Shown: positions 34,029-42,807 of the stretch, piece after piece
Layout: every line of letters begins with the position of its first letter
How positions within the stretch are numbered: the first letter of the stretch is position 1
Origin: Palsa-1392 sp963819975
GTDB lineage: Bacteria; Verrucomicrobiota; Verrucomicrobiia; Chthoniobacterales; UBA10450
Reading direction: 5' to 3'
DNA: 64,000 nucleotides
Assembly: GCA_963819975.1 (NCBI GenBank)
Contig: CAWFYE010000002.1
Coordinates: 248,001-312,000, forward strand
Notes under the pieces: model-generated
Told to the model about the DNA's origin: nothing
Database searches by the model: none
The model's input: the letters and a program-made list of their open reading frames with translations, nothing else
Program-made: the position numbers and the translations under genes

Positions 34029-34789
34029 AACGGTTTTTCTTGTCGGTTCTTTTCTTTGCCGGCCTCCTGCTGCTCTGGGATTTGGCGGTGCGGGCGCGCA
34101 TTTGGTCGCCGGTGCTTCTACCGTCTCCGCTCAAGGTTGCGGAATACCTAAGATCGGCAGCCGCTGACGGCACACTCTGGGAAGCGACACGGATCACGAT
34201 TAAACGTCTGGTCATTGGCTATGTCATTGGCTTGGTCGCAGGCGTGCCGCTCGGTCTCCTCACTGCGCGCTGGAATGTTTTACATGACACGATCGGTACC
34301 CTCGCTCTCGGGCTTCAGACTTTGCCGAGTGTCTGCTGGGTGCCACTCGCCCTCCTCTGGTTTGGCCAAACGGAAGCGGCCATGCTTTTCGTTGTGGTCA
34401 TGGGCACGCTCTGGTCGGTTGTGATCGCGACCGATACCGGCGTGCGTCACGTCCCGCCGATTTATCGCCGCGCGGCGCTCACGATGGGCTCCAAAAGTCT
34501 CCATCTCTGGCTTAGGGTCATTTTGCCGGCAGCTCTCCCTTTCATTGTCAGTGGCATGAAACAGGGCTGGGCTTTTGCCTGGCGTTCGCTCATGGCGGCG
34601 GAGATTTTTGTTACCATCCTCTCCGGCTTCGGTCTCGGGCAGTTACTGCACTATGGCCGCGAACTGAACGCGATGGATCAGGTCATCGCAATCATGTTCG
34701 TCATCGTCCTGATCGGTCTTGTGGCCGACAAGACCTTCTTCGCACCGGTGGAGCGTTTTCTGCATCGGCGCTGGGGGACGAGTCAATAG
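34025..34789 (+). CDS. ssuC: ABC transporter permease (SsuC/TauC-like)
   Basis: 254 residues, about six membrane segments. The EAA-type loop, YRRAALTMGSKSLHLWLRVILPAALPFIVSGMKQGWAFAWRSLMAAE, which docks to SsuB, is well conserved. It completes an SsuABC-like importer with the two preceding genes, each coupled by ATGA overlap. An HPr gene follows after seven bases. Confidence 0.9.
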   Translation: MKRFFLSVLFFAGLLLLWDLAVRARIWSPVLLPSPLKVAEYLRSAAADGTLWEATRITIKRLVIGYVIGLVAGVPLGLLTARWNVLHDTIGTLALGLQTLPSVCWVPLALLWFGQTEAAMLFVVVMGTLWSVVIATDTGVRHVPPIYRRAALTMGSKSLHLWLRVILPAALPFIVSGMKQGWAFAWRSLMAAEIFVTILSGFGLGQLLHYGRELNAMDQVIAIMFVIVLIGLVADKTFFAPVERFLHRRWGTSQ

Positions 34790-34796
34790 CCGGGAG

Positions 34797-35081
34797 ATGA
34801 AAAAGGAAACGGCTCACGCGGCGTGCGAAATAACGATCGTCAACCAACTCGGCTTGCATGCCCGACCCGCCGCGGAGTTCGTTAGGAGAGCGAACGCCTT
34901 TCGCTCCGATATCTGGATTGTAACCAAGGCTGGGCGCTTTTCCGCGCTCAGCTTGATAGACGTCATGCGGGCGAACCTGGAGCGGGGCGCTGTCGCCACC
35001 CTCGAAGCTTCCGGACCGGATGCGGTCGAAGCGATCGAGCGCCTCACGAAAGTGGTGCGCGAAATGCGAGATTATTCGTAG
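34797..35081 (+). CDS. ptsH: HPr-family phosphocarrier protein
   Basis: 94 residues from the ATG at 34797. LGLHARPAAEFV holds the phosphorylated His (His21 here) with the conserved Arg and Pro after it, and SLIDVMRANLERG is the regulatory Ser region (Ser46 of Bacillus HPr; the usual S-I-M-G-V-M is S-L-I-D-V-M here). HPr transfers phosphate in the PTS or in PTS-Ntr signalling. It lies seven bases after ssuC, so it appears cotranscribed with the sulfur importer, an unusual place. No enzyme I or II gene is in the window. Confidence 0.88.
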   Translation: MKKETAHAACEITIVNQLGLHARPAAEFVRRANAFRSDIWIVTKAGRFSALSLIDVMRANLERGAVATLEASGPDAVEAIERLTKVVREMRDYS

Positions 35082-35157
35082 ACGTCTCTCTCTGGGAGAA
35101 GCGGGAGCCGATTTGGTGGCCGGCCATACCGCCGCGCCTCGCGGCGAAGCGTCTACG

Positions 35158-36051
35158 TTAGCGCAGCGGTCGTGCGACCAGGATCCCGCTGTCGCTCCGA
35201 TAACGCGCGAGGTAGCTCGAGAGCCGCGAGTCGACCACGACCTTCCCGTGGTTTCGCGGCGAAGATGCATGCATGAAATGAAGCACGCCGTCGTTCGTCC
35301 GATATGCCAGTCCGACATGCGAAGTCGAGTAGAGCCCAGGCCGATCGCGCGAGACGATCCCGATGATGTCACCGCTTTTGAGTTTCGATTCGATCCCCGC
35401 GACGCGGTTTTTTGGAATCTGATAAAGTGGGCGCGCGCTCACGTTAGCTTCCATTCGGCCCAGGGGCTTGAGGAGCGAAGGATTTGCTTTCAGGTAACGA
35501 TAATGCCGCCAGCCGTAGGTCATTTCGTGAGCCGCATGGTTGGCGCGCACGCCGCCGAGCTGACGCGTGAGATCGCTGACCAGGCCGCGCCGGTCGTTAT
35601 CCGCCAGCCAATCCTCAAGGTAATGGAGGCGCGAAAGATACTCGCCCGTGCATTCTCCGCCCCGGTAGCGATCGAGCTCGATGTATCCGAGCAGCCGCTC
35701 CGGCGTCCACTCCACTTCCGGATCCTTCAGCATCCGCGCAAAGCCGAGTGAAATCTCGAAAAAGGTCCAGCAATCCATCCCATAAAAATTCGCGGACGGC
35801 GCCTCGATCCGATCGTCGATCTCGAGGGTAAACGATTTGTAGCGCGTCCCGACGAGAGCGTGCCCGACCGCCGCCGTCCGGTCGCCGATGCGGAGCGATT
35901 TCCAATCGTTCGCCCGCGCCTCTGCGACCAGGTAATCGAATTTGTCACGGCCTTTGAAAACCGTCCCAAAAGGGAGGGTCGCACCATCCGTTAGGCCGGC
36001 GTTGACGCAGAAGAAAACGAGGAAGGCGAGATAAAATCGAAGCGCGCGCAT
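35158..36051 (-). CDS. Secreted DUF1460-type amidase-like protein
   Basis: 297 residues from the ATG at 36051; an ATG at 36072 would put seven residues before the signal peptide MRALRFYLAFLVFFCVNA. GMDCWTFFEISLGFARML carries the probable catalytic Cys, and SGDIIGIVSRDRPGLYSTSHVGLAY the His, as in DUF1460/NlpC-P60-like N-acetylmuramoyl-L-alanine amidases. LHFMHASS and VVDSRLSSYLARY are also family landmarks. It probably acts on peptidoglycan in the periplasm. It is convergent with the HPr gene; a GTAGACG/CGTCTAC inverted repeat lies in the gap. Confidence 0.78.
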   Translation of the reverse strand: MRALRFYLAFLVFFCVNAGLTDGATLPFGTVFKGRDKFDYLVAEARANDWKSLRIGDRTAAVGHALVGTRYKSFTLEIDDRIEAPSANFYGMDCWTFFEISLGFARMLKDPEVEWTPERLLGYIELDRYRGGECTGEYLSRLHYLEDWLADNDRRGLVSDLTRQLGGVRANHAAHEMTYGWRHYRYLKANPSLLKPLGRMEANVSARPLYQIPKNRVAGIESKLKSGDIIGIVSRDRPGLYSTSHVGLAYRTNDGVLHFMHASSPRNHGKVVVDSRLSSYLARYRSDSGILVARPLR

Positions 36052-36097
36052 GCTGGAAGACGTTTCGAGCAAACGCGGTGAGGCGCAAGGCGGAACG

Positions 36098-36607
36098 CTA
36101 TTTTTCGGGCGCGGGCGCTGGTGCCGGCACCAGTAGCAGCGGGCGCTGACCGGCCTTCAAGACACCCTCGGTCACGCTCCCGACGAGGAGATTATAGACC
36201 GGCCCGTGTCCGTGCGAACCCATCACGACGAGGTCGGCCGAAATTTCCTCGGCCGTCTTAAGGATTTCTTCGACCACCGTTCCCTCCCGTTCGTGGGCGA
36301 TGGCGTTGAGCCCGCTCCGCGCCAACTCGCCTTTCAGGATTTCGAGCCGGCTTTTTTCCTTTTCGTCAGGCTGATCGGCCGGGAGATAACCCGAACATCC
36401 GACCGGGAGCCCGCCCGCCATTCCCATTTCAGGCATGCCGATGCCGGGGTAACCTATGGTGGCTGCCGGGAAAACCGGGACGGGAGCGATCTCGCGGACG
36501 TGCACAAGATGCAATTCCGCTCCGAGGACGCGCGCCATTTCGCCCGCCTTGGACAGCACGCCTTCCATCGCGGGGGAAAAATCGACCGGGACGAGGATTC
36601 GTTTCAT
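36098..36607 (-). CDS. Universal stress protein (UspA family)
   Basis: 169 residues from the ATG at 36607. MKRILVPVDFSPAMEGVL is the Usp start, and the ATP-binding loop near the C-terminus is present: ADLVVMGSHGHGPVYNLLVGSVTEGVLKAGQRPLLLVP (G-x2-G-x9-G-S/T type). A Met/Gly/Pro-rich insertion near residues 45-75 is unusual. The tail is Pro/Ala-rich. Role: stress-linked nucleotide-binding protein in the cytoplasm. It is divergent from rarA. Confidence 0.87.
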   Translation of the reverse strand: MKRILVPVDFSPAMEGVLSKAGEMARVLGAELHLVHVREIAPVPVFPAATIGYPGIGMPEMGMAGGLPVGCSGYLPADQPDEKEKSRLEILKGELARSGLNAIAHEREGTVVEEILKTAEEISADLVVMGSHGHGPVYNLLVGSVTEGVLKAGQRPLLLVPAPAPAPEK

Positions 36608-36701
36608 AGTGGGAATTGCTCTGCGCCTGCCGGGAGAATGCGGGACGGGCGAGCAAGGGTCAAGCAGTTGGAAAAGCCGGGTCGGGTCGGTATCCTCTCC
36701 T

Positions 36702-37868
36702 GTGCAGGACCTCTTCAGCGACGCGGAGCCGGAAACCAGGCCTGATCGCGCCGCTCCTCTGGCCAGCCGGATGCGCCCGCGCTCACTCGCAGAGTTTGTC
36801 GGACAGGAGCACATTCTCGCACCAGGCAAACTGCTCCGCCGCGCGATCGAGGCCGACCGTTTGCCCTCGGTCATTTTGTCAGGGCCGCCGGGAACGGGGA
36901 AAACGACCCTCGCCCAGATCATCGCAGCGATGACGGAGTCGAAATTTGAGCGCCTCAGCGGGGTGGAAAGCAACGTGGCCGAAATGCGCAAAGTAGTTGC
37001 GGCCGCTGCCAATCGGCGCCGGACTTCCGGAAAAAAAACTATTCTCTTTGTGGATGAAATCCATCACTTCAACAAGGCACAGCAGGACATCCTGCTCCCG
37101 GATGTGGAGAGCGGAAACCTGCGCCTGATTGGAGCGACGACCTACAATCCGTTCTTCTACGTCAACAGCGCGCTCGTCTCCCGGTCGCAGGTTTTCCAAC
37201 TCGAATCGTTAGGGGTGGAGGATCTCGAGGGACTGATCGATCGCGCTCTCGAGGACAAAGAAAGAGGACTCGGGAAGTTCTGCGTGAAGATGGACGCGGA
37301 TGGAAAGCGCCATCTCGCAAAGCTAAGCGATGGCGACGCGCGCAAATGTCTAAATGCCCTCGAGATCGGGGTCCTGACCACTGCGCCTAACGAAAAAGGA
37401 GTCATCCGTTTCACCCTCCAGGTGGCGGAAGAAAGCATCCAGAACAAGGCGGTCGTCTATGATCGGGCGGGCGACGCGCACTACGACACGATCAGCGCCT
37501 TCATCAAGAGCATGCGCGCCTCGGATGAAAAGGGAGCGATCTATTGGCTGGCCAAGATGCTGCACGCCGGGGAAGGCTTTCGTTTCATCGCGCGCCGGAT
37601 CGTTATTTTCGCGAGCGAAGATGTCGGCCTGGCTGATGCCGAAGCGCTACCGCTCGCGATCGCGACCCAGCAGGCGGTCGAGTTCGTCGGGATGCCAGAG
37701 GCGCGCATCCCGCTGGCCCACGCCGTTTGCTACATGTGCCGGGCCAGGAAAAATCGCGAGGCCTACGATTCGTTAGGGGCGGCGACCGAGGAAATTGAAG
37801 CTGAGGAAACGCAGCGCGTCCCGGAGAGCTTGAAGAACAAACACTTCCCGGTCAACCCGGATTGCTAG
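36702..37868 (+). CDS. rarA: Replication-associated recombination protein A (AAA+ ATPase)
   Basis: 388 residues from a GTG at 36702, chosen because VQDLFSDA is the usual RarA/MgsA opening. LASRMRPRSLAEFVGQEHIL is the conserved start of the AAA domain. Walker A is GPPGTGKTT, Walker B with sensor region FVDEIHHFNKAQQD, and IGATTYNPFFYVNSALVSRSQVF follows. The C-terminal MgsA domain (KSMRASDEKGAIYWLAKMLHAGEGFRFIARRIVIFASEDVGLAD) is present. The protein ends at VPESLKNKHF, some 40-50 residues shorter than E. coli RarA. It acts at stalled replication forks. Confidence 0.9.
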   Translation: MQDLFSDAEPETRPDRAAPLASRMRPRSLAEFVGQEHILAPGKLLRRAIEADRLPSVILSGPPGTGKTTLAQIIAAMTESKFERLSGVESNVAEMRKVVAAAANRRRTSGKKTILFVDEIHHFNKAQQDILLPDVESGNLRLIGATTYNPFFYVNSALVSRSQVFQLESLGVEDLEGLIDRALEDKERGLGKFCVKMDADGKRHLAKLSDGDARKCLNALEIGVLTTAPNEKGVIRFTLQVAEESIQNKAVVYDRAGDAHYDTISAFIKSMRASDEKGAIYWLAKMLHAGEGFRFIARRIVIFASEDVGLADAEALPLAIATQQAVEFVGMPEARIPLAHAVCYMCRARKNREAYDSLGAATEEIEAEETQRVPESLKNKHFPVNPDC

Positions 37869-37876
37869 GCGGAAAC

Positions 37877-38149
37877 CTAGGCCGCTTTTTTGCGCGGGCG
37901 ATCCTTGACCGGGAAAGGAATAACCGCGTCCAATTCGTCGGTCACCTTTAGAACGGGGGCCGCTTCGTAAGAAAGTTTCCCTTCGATCACTTCTGTGAGA
38001 GCAACGTCCGCCAGGCCGGTGCCCGGCGCGCAGGCGACCAAAGGCCGGTGCCCGAAGGAGAGTTGGCGGACACGCCGCGAGATGACATTTACGAGCATCA
38101 TCTGATTGGTGATGACTTTGGAGGCGGACAGAAGGAGATGAGTTTTCAT
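37877..38149 (-). CDS. rpoZ: RNA polymerase omega subunit
   Basis: 90 residues. The region ITNQMMLVNVISRRVRQLSFGHRPLV..., with the following LADVALTEVIEGKLSYE, follows the omega core pattern (Y/L-x-L-V-x-x-x-x-R-A-R-Q-L... and A-L-x-E-I-x-x-G-K), and the length fits. The C-terminus is basic (RPRKKAA). Omega aids RNA polymerase assembly and ppGpp binding. It is convergent with rarA, eight bases apart, with a CTAGG/CCTAG mini-hairpin between them. Confidence 0.8.
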   Translation of the reverse strand: MKTHLLLSASKVITNQMMLVNVISRRVRQLSFGHRPLVACAPGTGLADVALTEVIEGKLSYEAAPVLKVTDELDAVIPFPVKDRPRKKAA

Positions 38150-38302
38150 AGGTGACGAACCGACAGAACTCGCGGCTAACGACGAATGCTTATCCCTAGG
38201 CGGGATAGGGAACTTGGAGATGTCCCCGAAAAATCGCAGCAGAGATACTGGCGGAAGATCGTCGCCTTTCGCCGGAATACAACTGGTATCTCCGGCGCAA
38301 CC

Positions 38303-38557
38303 CTAAAGCCGCCAGAGCATTGTTACGAGCAGATCGACCGCCAGCAGCCAGACAAGAATGACCTGCCAGAGCCGGAGGTTGCGCGCCGCCCAGTGGTCCG
38401 CCGCCACCTCCGGGTCGCGATCGAAAAGTCGCTTCCGTATTTTGAAAACATAAACGCCACCTAGTAGGACGAACACGAGGCAAATGCTAAAGACGATCCG
38501 CAAGGCGAAGACGGAATCGCCATGCTCGTGGACGACGGCGAGAGATGAAAAGTTCAC
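38303..38557 (-). CDS. Small two-span membrane protein
   Basis: 84 residues: a hydrophobic segment near 18-38 (ALRIVFSICLVFVLLGGVYVF), a charged loop with RKRLFDRDPEVAADHWAARNL, and a second segment near 64-82 (VILVWLLAVDLLVTMLW). No family recognised. It lies downstream of another small membrane protein on the same strand and they may be cotranscribed. Confidence 0.5.
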   Translation of the reverse strand: MNFSSLAVVHEHGDSVFALRIVFSICLVFVLLGGVYVFKIRKRLFDRDPEVAADHWAARNLRLWQVILVWLLAVDLLVTMLWRL

Positions 38558-38639
38558 TCGGGAAAGATGGCCGCCGACTGCGCCCAGTGCAATCGCCGCC
38601 GTGGTCGCTCGCGATTGCTGATTGGTGCGTGGGAAGGCA

Positions 38640-38837
38640 TCAGAGCGGTCGGCGTCGTTTCGCCGCGATGAGATAGATCGACCCCACCACGATCACCCCG
38701 GCACCAGCCAGACCGATCTTCCACTCGCCGCGCGCGATCGCCAGAACCATCGCGATCGCTCCGGCGGCGAGAAGCGCAAGAGCAATCAGCCAGACGATCC
38801 ATCTCTCAAGTCTGCTGAATTTGCCTCGCCGCAGCAT
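38640..38837 (-). CDS. Small two-span membrane protein
   Basis: 65 residues: basic start MLRRGKFSRLER, two hydrophobic segments (about 13-34 and 41-59, the second GLAGAGVIVVGSIYLIAA) and the basic end KRRRPL. The alternative overlapping minus-strand frame at 38554-38802 is Arg/Ser-rich and non-membrane, so this frame is preferred. Divergent from the Lhr helicase gene. No function can be given. Confidence 0.45.
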   Translation of the reverse strand: MLRRGKFSRLERWIVWLIALALLAAGAIAMVLAIARGEWKIGLAGAGVIVVGSIYLIAAKRRRPL

Positions 38838-38907
38838 CGTTGGCAGATGCTAACCGGGTCGCAGGGCTACGTCGATACCGAGCTCGGAAGAGGGCGCTGG
38901 CAGAAAT

Positions 38908-41508
38908 GTGCGCGGGACTCGAATTTGGCGAGTGCCAGACGAGGAGACAACAAAAGGCCAGTCGCTTCTACGCCGGCTACATCCGCGTCTTGCGCGCTGG
39001 TTCGGCGCCACCTTTGCCGACTTCACGGACGCGCAGCTGCGCTGTGTGCCCGCGATTCTTGAGCGCGAATCGATCCTCCTCACCTCGCCCACCGGCAGCG
39101 GCAAGACCCTCGCCGCTTTTCTCGGAATTTTTGATCATCTCCTGCGGGAACTGGAAGGAGAGAGTTTGTCGTTAGGCGTGCGTTGCCTCTACGTCTCACC
39201 TCTGCGTGCGCTGACCTACGACATTGGAAAAAATTTACGTGCGCCGATTGCTGGGATGGGGCTGGAGAAAGAGTTGATCGTTCATGTCCGCACGGGCGAC
39301 ACGAGCGCGGGCGAACGAGCGAAATTTCGGCGGAAGCCATCCCATTTCCTTGTCACGACGCCGGAAAGTCTGGCCGTGATGCTGGCGCAGGAATCTTACG
39401 CGGCACATCTGGCGAGTTGCCACTTCGTGATCGTGGATGAACTGCATTCGTTCGCCGGCAACAAACGCGGGGTGGATCTCACTCTCTCGCTCGAGCGGCT
39501 GGAGGAAATCGTTAGGCCGAATTCGCTTTGTCGAATCGGCTTGTCCGCGACCGCCGCTCCGCTCGAGTTGCTGGCACGCTTTCTGGCGGGGGATGATCGC
39601 CCGTGCCGTATCGCACAGGCGAAGATGGAGAAGGAATCGATCGTCGAAGTCTTTTCGCCGATTCGCCGCAAACCGTATCCGCCTGCCGGTTACACCGGCA
39701 TCCGCCTTTACGCGGAGCTGGCTGAGCTGATCCGTTCGCGCCGTTCCGTCATCGTTTTTACCAATGTGCGCTCGGCGGCGGAGCAACTCGGGTTGCGGCT
39801 AAAGGAACTCCTGCCTGAACTGGCGGACCAGATCGAAACACACCACGCTTCGCTCGACCGCAGCGTGCGCCTGGAGGTGGAAGACCGGCTTAAGAACGGC
39901 GAACTGCGCGCGGTCGTTTGCTCGACCAGTCTCGAGCTCGGGATCGACATCGGCGCGGTCGACCTGGTCGTGATGGTGGCGACGCCCAAAGGCGTGTCAC
40001 GCGCGATCCAGCGGATCGGCCGTTCCGGGCATTCGTTGAACAAGAGCAGCCACGGTGTGCTCGTCGCGACCAACATCAACGACCTCGTGGAAGCGATCGC
40101 CACGGCGCAGCTCGTCAGAGAGGCGGTCCTCGACCCGATCCAGGTGCTGGAAAAGCCTAACGACGTCCTCGCTCAACACATCGTTGGAATGGCCGCACTG
40201 GCTCCGATCACGGTCGAGGATGCATTTGCGATCGTTAGGCGAGCATATCCCTTTCGCGACCTGGAACGCGATGAGTTCGAGCATGTCCTCGAATATCTGA
40301 CCGGCGGCGGCGAATCGTTGCAGCGCCAATACACCGGTCTTTTCGGCAAAATCGCGATCGTCGACGGAATCATCTCGCTCGCCCATCCGCGGGTGACACG
40401 CGAATTCCTGGTCAATATCGGGACGATTGTTTCGGAAGGTTTCGTCAGCGTTCTGCTCGGCCGGCGCCGACTCGGCTCGGTCGAGGAAGGCTTTATCAAG
40501 CAACTTCAGGTGGGCGACCTTTTCGTCCTCGGTGGACGCGTCGTTAGGCTGATTGAGACCGGCGTGCAGGAAGCTTACGTGGAGCGGGCCGACGGACATC
40601 TCCCGACCATTCCGCGCTGGAACGCGGCCAAGATGCCGCTCACTTCCGGCCTGGCCCGAGCTGTGCGTAGTCTCCGGGCCGAGCTCGATCAACGCCTCCG
40701 TGCCGGTTCCGATACCGAAGCGATCGACTGGCTGGTTGAGTCGTATCAAATCTCGATCGCGAACGCCCAGCCGATCGTCGAATTCTTTCGCGCCCAGCAG
40801 GCCATTTCCGAAATCCCGGTGGCGGGCCGGCTCTTAATCGAACTCTATCGCGACGGCGATTTTTCCCATTACTTTTTCCACGCGCTCATCGGGCGGAGTG
40901 CGAATGACGCTCTCTCGCGGATTGTCGCTTTGCGGGTGCGCGACCGGATCGGAGGCAACGCGCTCGTCACGATCGATGACTACGGATTTCTTCTCACCCT
41001 GCGCCGCTTCCAGGAATTGCCGCTCGCGCAATGGAAAGGCTGCTTTTGCCGCGCCGAGGCGGAAGAGAATTTGCACGCCGCTCTGCGCGGCTCCGAGCTG
41101 GTGAAATGGCAATTTCGGGGGGTCGCCCAGACCGGCTTAATGGTGCCGCGCAATCTGCCGGGCCGGGAGAGAAAGCCGCGCCAGCTTAGCTGGAGTTCGG
41201 AGGTTCTGTTTCGGGTCCTCGAGCAACACGAACCAGATCATCCGCTGCTCGAGGAAGCTTATCGGCAGGCGACGCACACCTTTCTCGACGCCGAGACGGC
41301 TTACGAATTTTTGAATGACGTCCAGGATTATGAATGGACCTTGCGGGAGTTGCCGGTCGTCTCGCCGTTTTCGTTTCCGATCTACGCGAGCAAGATCAAG
41401 GAAAGTATGATGCTGGAAGATCCGGCTGCCGCGCTGGAGCGGATTTATTTCGAGATGTATTCCCGGGTCGAGCAGATGACTGGGCGCAAGAGAAGGAAGG
41501 AAGAGTGA
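38908..41508 (+). CDS. lhr: Lhr-type ATP-dependent helicase (SF2)
   Basis: 866 residues from a GTG, the usual length of Lhr-Core proteins. Motif I is TSPTGSGKT (59-67), motif II is VDELHSF, motif III is GLSATAAP, and motif VI is QRIGRSGHS. After the two RecA domains, a winged-helix/Lhr core follows (GIISLAHPRVTREFLVNIGTIV..., HFFHALIGRSANDALSRIVALRVRD). Lhr proteins are 3'-5' helicases in DNA repair. The gene carries five CGTTAGG words, an unusually high number. Its stop overlaps the start of the methyltransferase gene. Confidence 0.9.
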   Translation: MRGTRIWRVPDEETTKGQSLLRRLHPRLARWFGATFADFTDAQLRCVPAILERESILLTSPTGSGKTLAAFLGIFDHLLRELEGESLSLGVRCLYVSPLRALTYDIGKNLRAPIAGMGLEKELIVHVRTGDTSAGERAKFRRKPSHFLVTTPESLAVMLAQESYAAHLASCHFVIVDELHSFAGNKRGVDLTLSLERLEEIVRPNSLCRIGLSATAAPLELLARFLAGDDRPCRIAQAKMEKESIVEVFSPIRRKPYPPAGYTGIRLYAELAELIRSRRSVIVFTNVRSAAEQLGLRLKELLPELADQIETHHASLDRSVRLEVEDRLKNGELRAVVCSTSLELGIDIGAVDLVVMVATPKGVSRAIQRIGRSGHSLNKSSHGVLVATNINDLVEAIATAQLVREAVLDPIQVLEKPNDVLAQHIVGMAALAPITVEDAFAIVRRAYPFRDLERDEFEHVLEYLTGGGESLQRQYTGLFGKIAIVDGIISLAHPRVTREFLVNIGTIVSEGFVSVLLGRRRLGSVEEGFIKQLQVGDLFVLGGRVVRLIETGVQEAYVERADGHLPTIPRWNAAKMPLTSGLARAVRSLRAELDQRLRAGSDTEAIDWLVESYQISIANAQPIVEFFRAQQAISEIPVAGRLLIELYRDGDFSHYFFHALIGRSANDALSRIVALRVRDRIGGNALVTIDDYGFLLTLRRFQELPLAQWKGCFCRAEAEENLHAALRGSELVKWQFRGVAQTGLMVPRNLPGRERKPRQLSWSSEVLFRVLEQHEPDHPLLEEAYRQATHTFLDAETAYEFLNDVQDYEWTLRELPVVSPFSFPIYASKIKESMMLEDPAAALERIYFEMYSRVEQMTGRKRRKEE

Positions 41509-42248
41509 GCTTCAAAGATCATTTCTCCCGGCAGGCGACAAAGTACGCGCAATTTCGCCCGCGCTATCCGCAATCGCTTTTTGATTTCATCGCGACAGTG
41601 GCCCCTAACAATGAGCGAGCGCTCGATGTCGCGACCGGCAACGGCCAGGCCGCGGTGGCCTTGGCGGCTCATTTCCAGGAGGTGATTGCACTCGACGCGA
41701 GTGCGAGCCAGCTCGCGCGGGTCGAGCCCGCCGAGCGAGTCGAATACCGGGTCGCGGCCGCGGAATCGACCGGTCTGACCGGCCAATCGTTCGCCGCCAT
41801 CACGGTCGCGCAAGCGCTGCATTGGCTCGATCTCGACTTGTTTTATGCGGAGGTGCGCCGCCTTCTGCAGCCATGCGGAGTGCTCGCCGCCTGGGCGTAC
41901 AATGATTTGCAGATCACTCCGGAGGTGGATACGATCGTTAGGCATTTCCACGACAACGTTGTCGGCCCCTACTGGCCGCCGGAACGAATAATCGTCGGAC
42001 GCGGTTATCTCCGGTTGTCGTTTCCCTTCCACGAAATCGAGACGCCGTCATTTGAGATAGAGGTGCAGTGGTCGCTCGAACAACTGCTCGGTTATCTCCG
42101 CACCTGGTCAGCGACGGAGCGGTTCATGGCTGCGGGGCGGGACGATCCAGTCGCGGCGCTCACTCCCGAGCTGACAGAAGCGTGGGGAAACCCCGCGGAG
42201 CCGAAACGGGCTATCTGGCCTTTAACGGTGCGCGTCGGGCGCGTCTGA
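41505..42248 (+). CDS. Class I SAM-dependent methyltransferase
   Basis: 247 residues from a GTG at 41505 overlapping the helicase stop (GTGA). The SAM motif I is ALDVATGNGQAAVAL, the acidic end of strand 2 is VIALDASASQL, and motif IV is FAAITVAQALHWLDLDLF, as in the trans-aconitate/TAM-like methyltransferase_11 group. The opening DHFSRQATKYAQFRPRYP is typical for this subfamily. The substrate is unknown; coupling to lhr may only reflect gene packing. Confidence 0.85.
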   Translation: MSFKDHFSRQATKYAQFRPRYPQSLFDFIATVAPNNERALDVATGNGQAAVALAAHFQEVIALDASASQLARVEPAERVEYRVAAAESTGLTGQSFAAITVAQALHWLDLDLFYAEVRRLLQPCGVLAAWAYNDLQITPEVDTIVRHFHDNVVGPYWPPERIIVGRGYLRLSFPFHEIETPSFEIEVQWSLEQLLGYLRTWSATERFMAAGRDDPVAALTPELTEAWGNPAEPKRAIWPLTVRVGRV

Positions 42249-42296
42249 CGCTTTCCTCGAAGGAACCGATCGGCGGGCGTCGTGCGAACCATTAGT

Positions 42297-42536
42297 ATGG
42301 CTCAATGCGAAGTTTGCGGGAACGATTACGAGAAAGCGTTTGAAGTAATCATGGCGGGCAAAAAACATGTCTTCGACAGCTTCGAGTGCGCAATCCACGC
42401 CCTCGCACCCAAGTGCGCTAACTGCGGGTGTCGCGTCATTGGCCACGATGTGCAGGAAGGCGATCGCATTTTCTGTTGCGCCCACTGCGCACGCGCCGAC
42501 GGCAGCACGGCCTTGAAAGATCACGTGCCGGGCTAA
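42297..42536 (+). CDS. Small Cys-rich metal-binding protein
   Basis: 79 residues from the ATG at 42297; an upstream GTG at 42282 is less likely. Cys pairs CEVC, CANCGC and CCAHC, together with FECAIHALAP and the His residues, form zinc-ribbon or metallothionein-like sites. The pattern F-x-C-A-I-H-x-L-A-P-x-C-x-x-C-x-C-x-x-x-G-H is one I recall in unnamed small bacterial proteins. It probably binds zinc in the cytoplasm. Function not known. Confidence 0.65.
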   Translation: MAQCEVCGNDYEKAFEVIMAGKKHVFDSFECAIHALAPKCANCGCRVIGHDVQEGDRIFCCAHCARADGSTALKDHVPG

Positions 42537-42564
42537 TTCCAGGCAACGTGGCGCTCGGCCGCTG

Positions 42565-42807
42565 CTATTTTTTCCGGCGCTTGCTTTTTTTCTCAGTGCC
42601 TGCCGCACCGATATCGAAACTCACTTTCGCGTTGACGCGATACTGCGTCACCTGGCCGTTGTCGACCGAGGCTTCGAAGTTCTTGATGTAAATCGAGCGT
42701 ACGCCCCGCAGCGTTTTGGAGGCTTCCTTGACCGCGCTTTGAGCCGCGTCTTCCCAGCTTTTGTCCGACTGCGCGAGCAGTTCGATTACTTTGAGTACTT
42801 TTGCCAT
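42565..42807 (-). CDS. Dodecin family flavin-binding protein
   Basis: 80 residues from the ATG at 42807. The fold pattern VLKVIELLAQSDKSWEDAAQSAVKEASKTLRGVRSIYIKNFEASVDNGQVTQYRVNAKVSFDI matches dodecin, a dodecameric shell that stores riboflavin-type ligands; the W in DKSWEDA is the usual flavin-stacking residue. A Lys/Arg-rich tail (KKSKRRKK) of about 10 residues is extra. It is convergent with the Cys-rich protein gene and 180 bases from tmRNA. Confidence 0.9.
   Translation of the reverse strand: MAKVLKVIELLAQSDKSWEDAAQSAVKEASKTLRGVRSIYIKNFEASVDNGQVTQYRVNAKVSFDIGAAGTEKKSKRRKK

Noticed and set aside
37866..37892. A CTAGG/CCTAG hairpin with a nearby T-run as a terminator of rarA.
   Set aside because: The stem is only five pairs and the T-run is several bases away inside the convergent rpoZ end; too weak to list.
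38554..38802. A minus-strand 82-codon frame overlapping the small membrane protein at 38640.
   Set aside because: Arg/Ser-rich without pattern, while the overlapping frame has two clear membrane segments.
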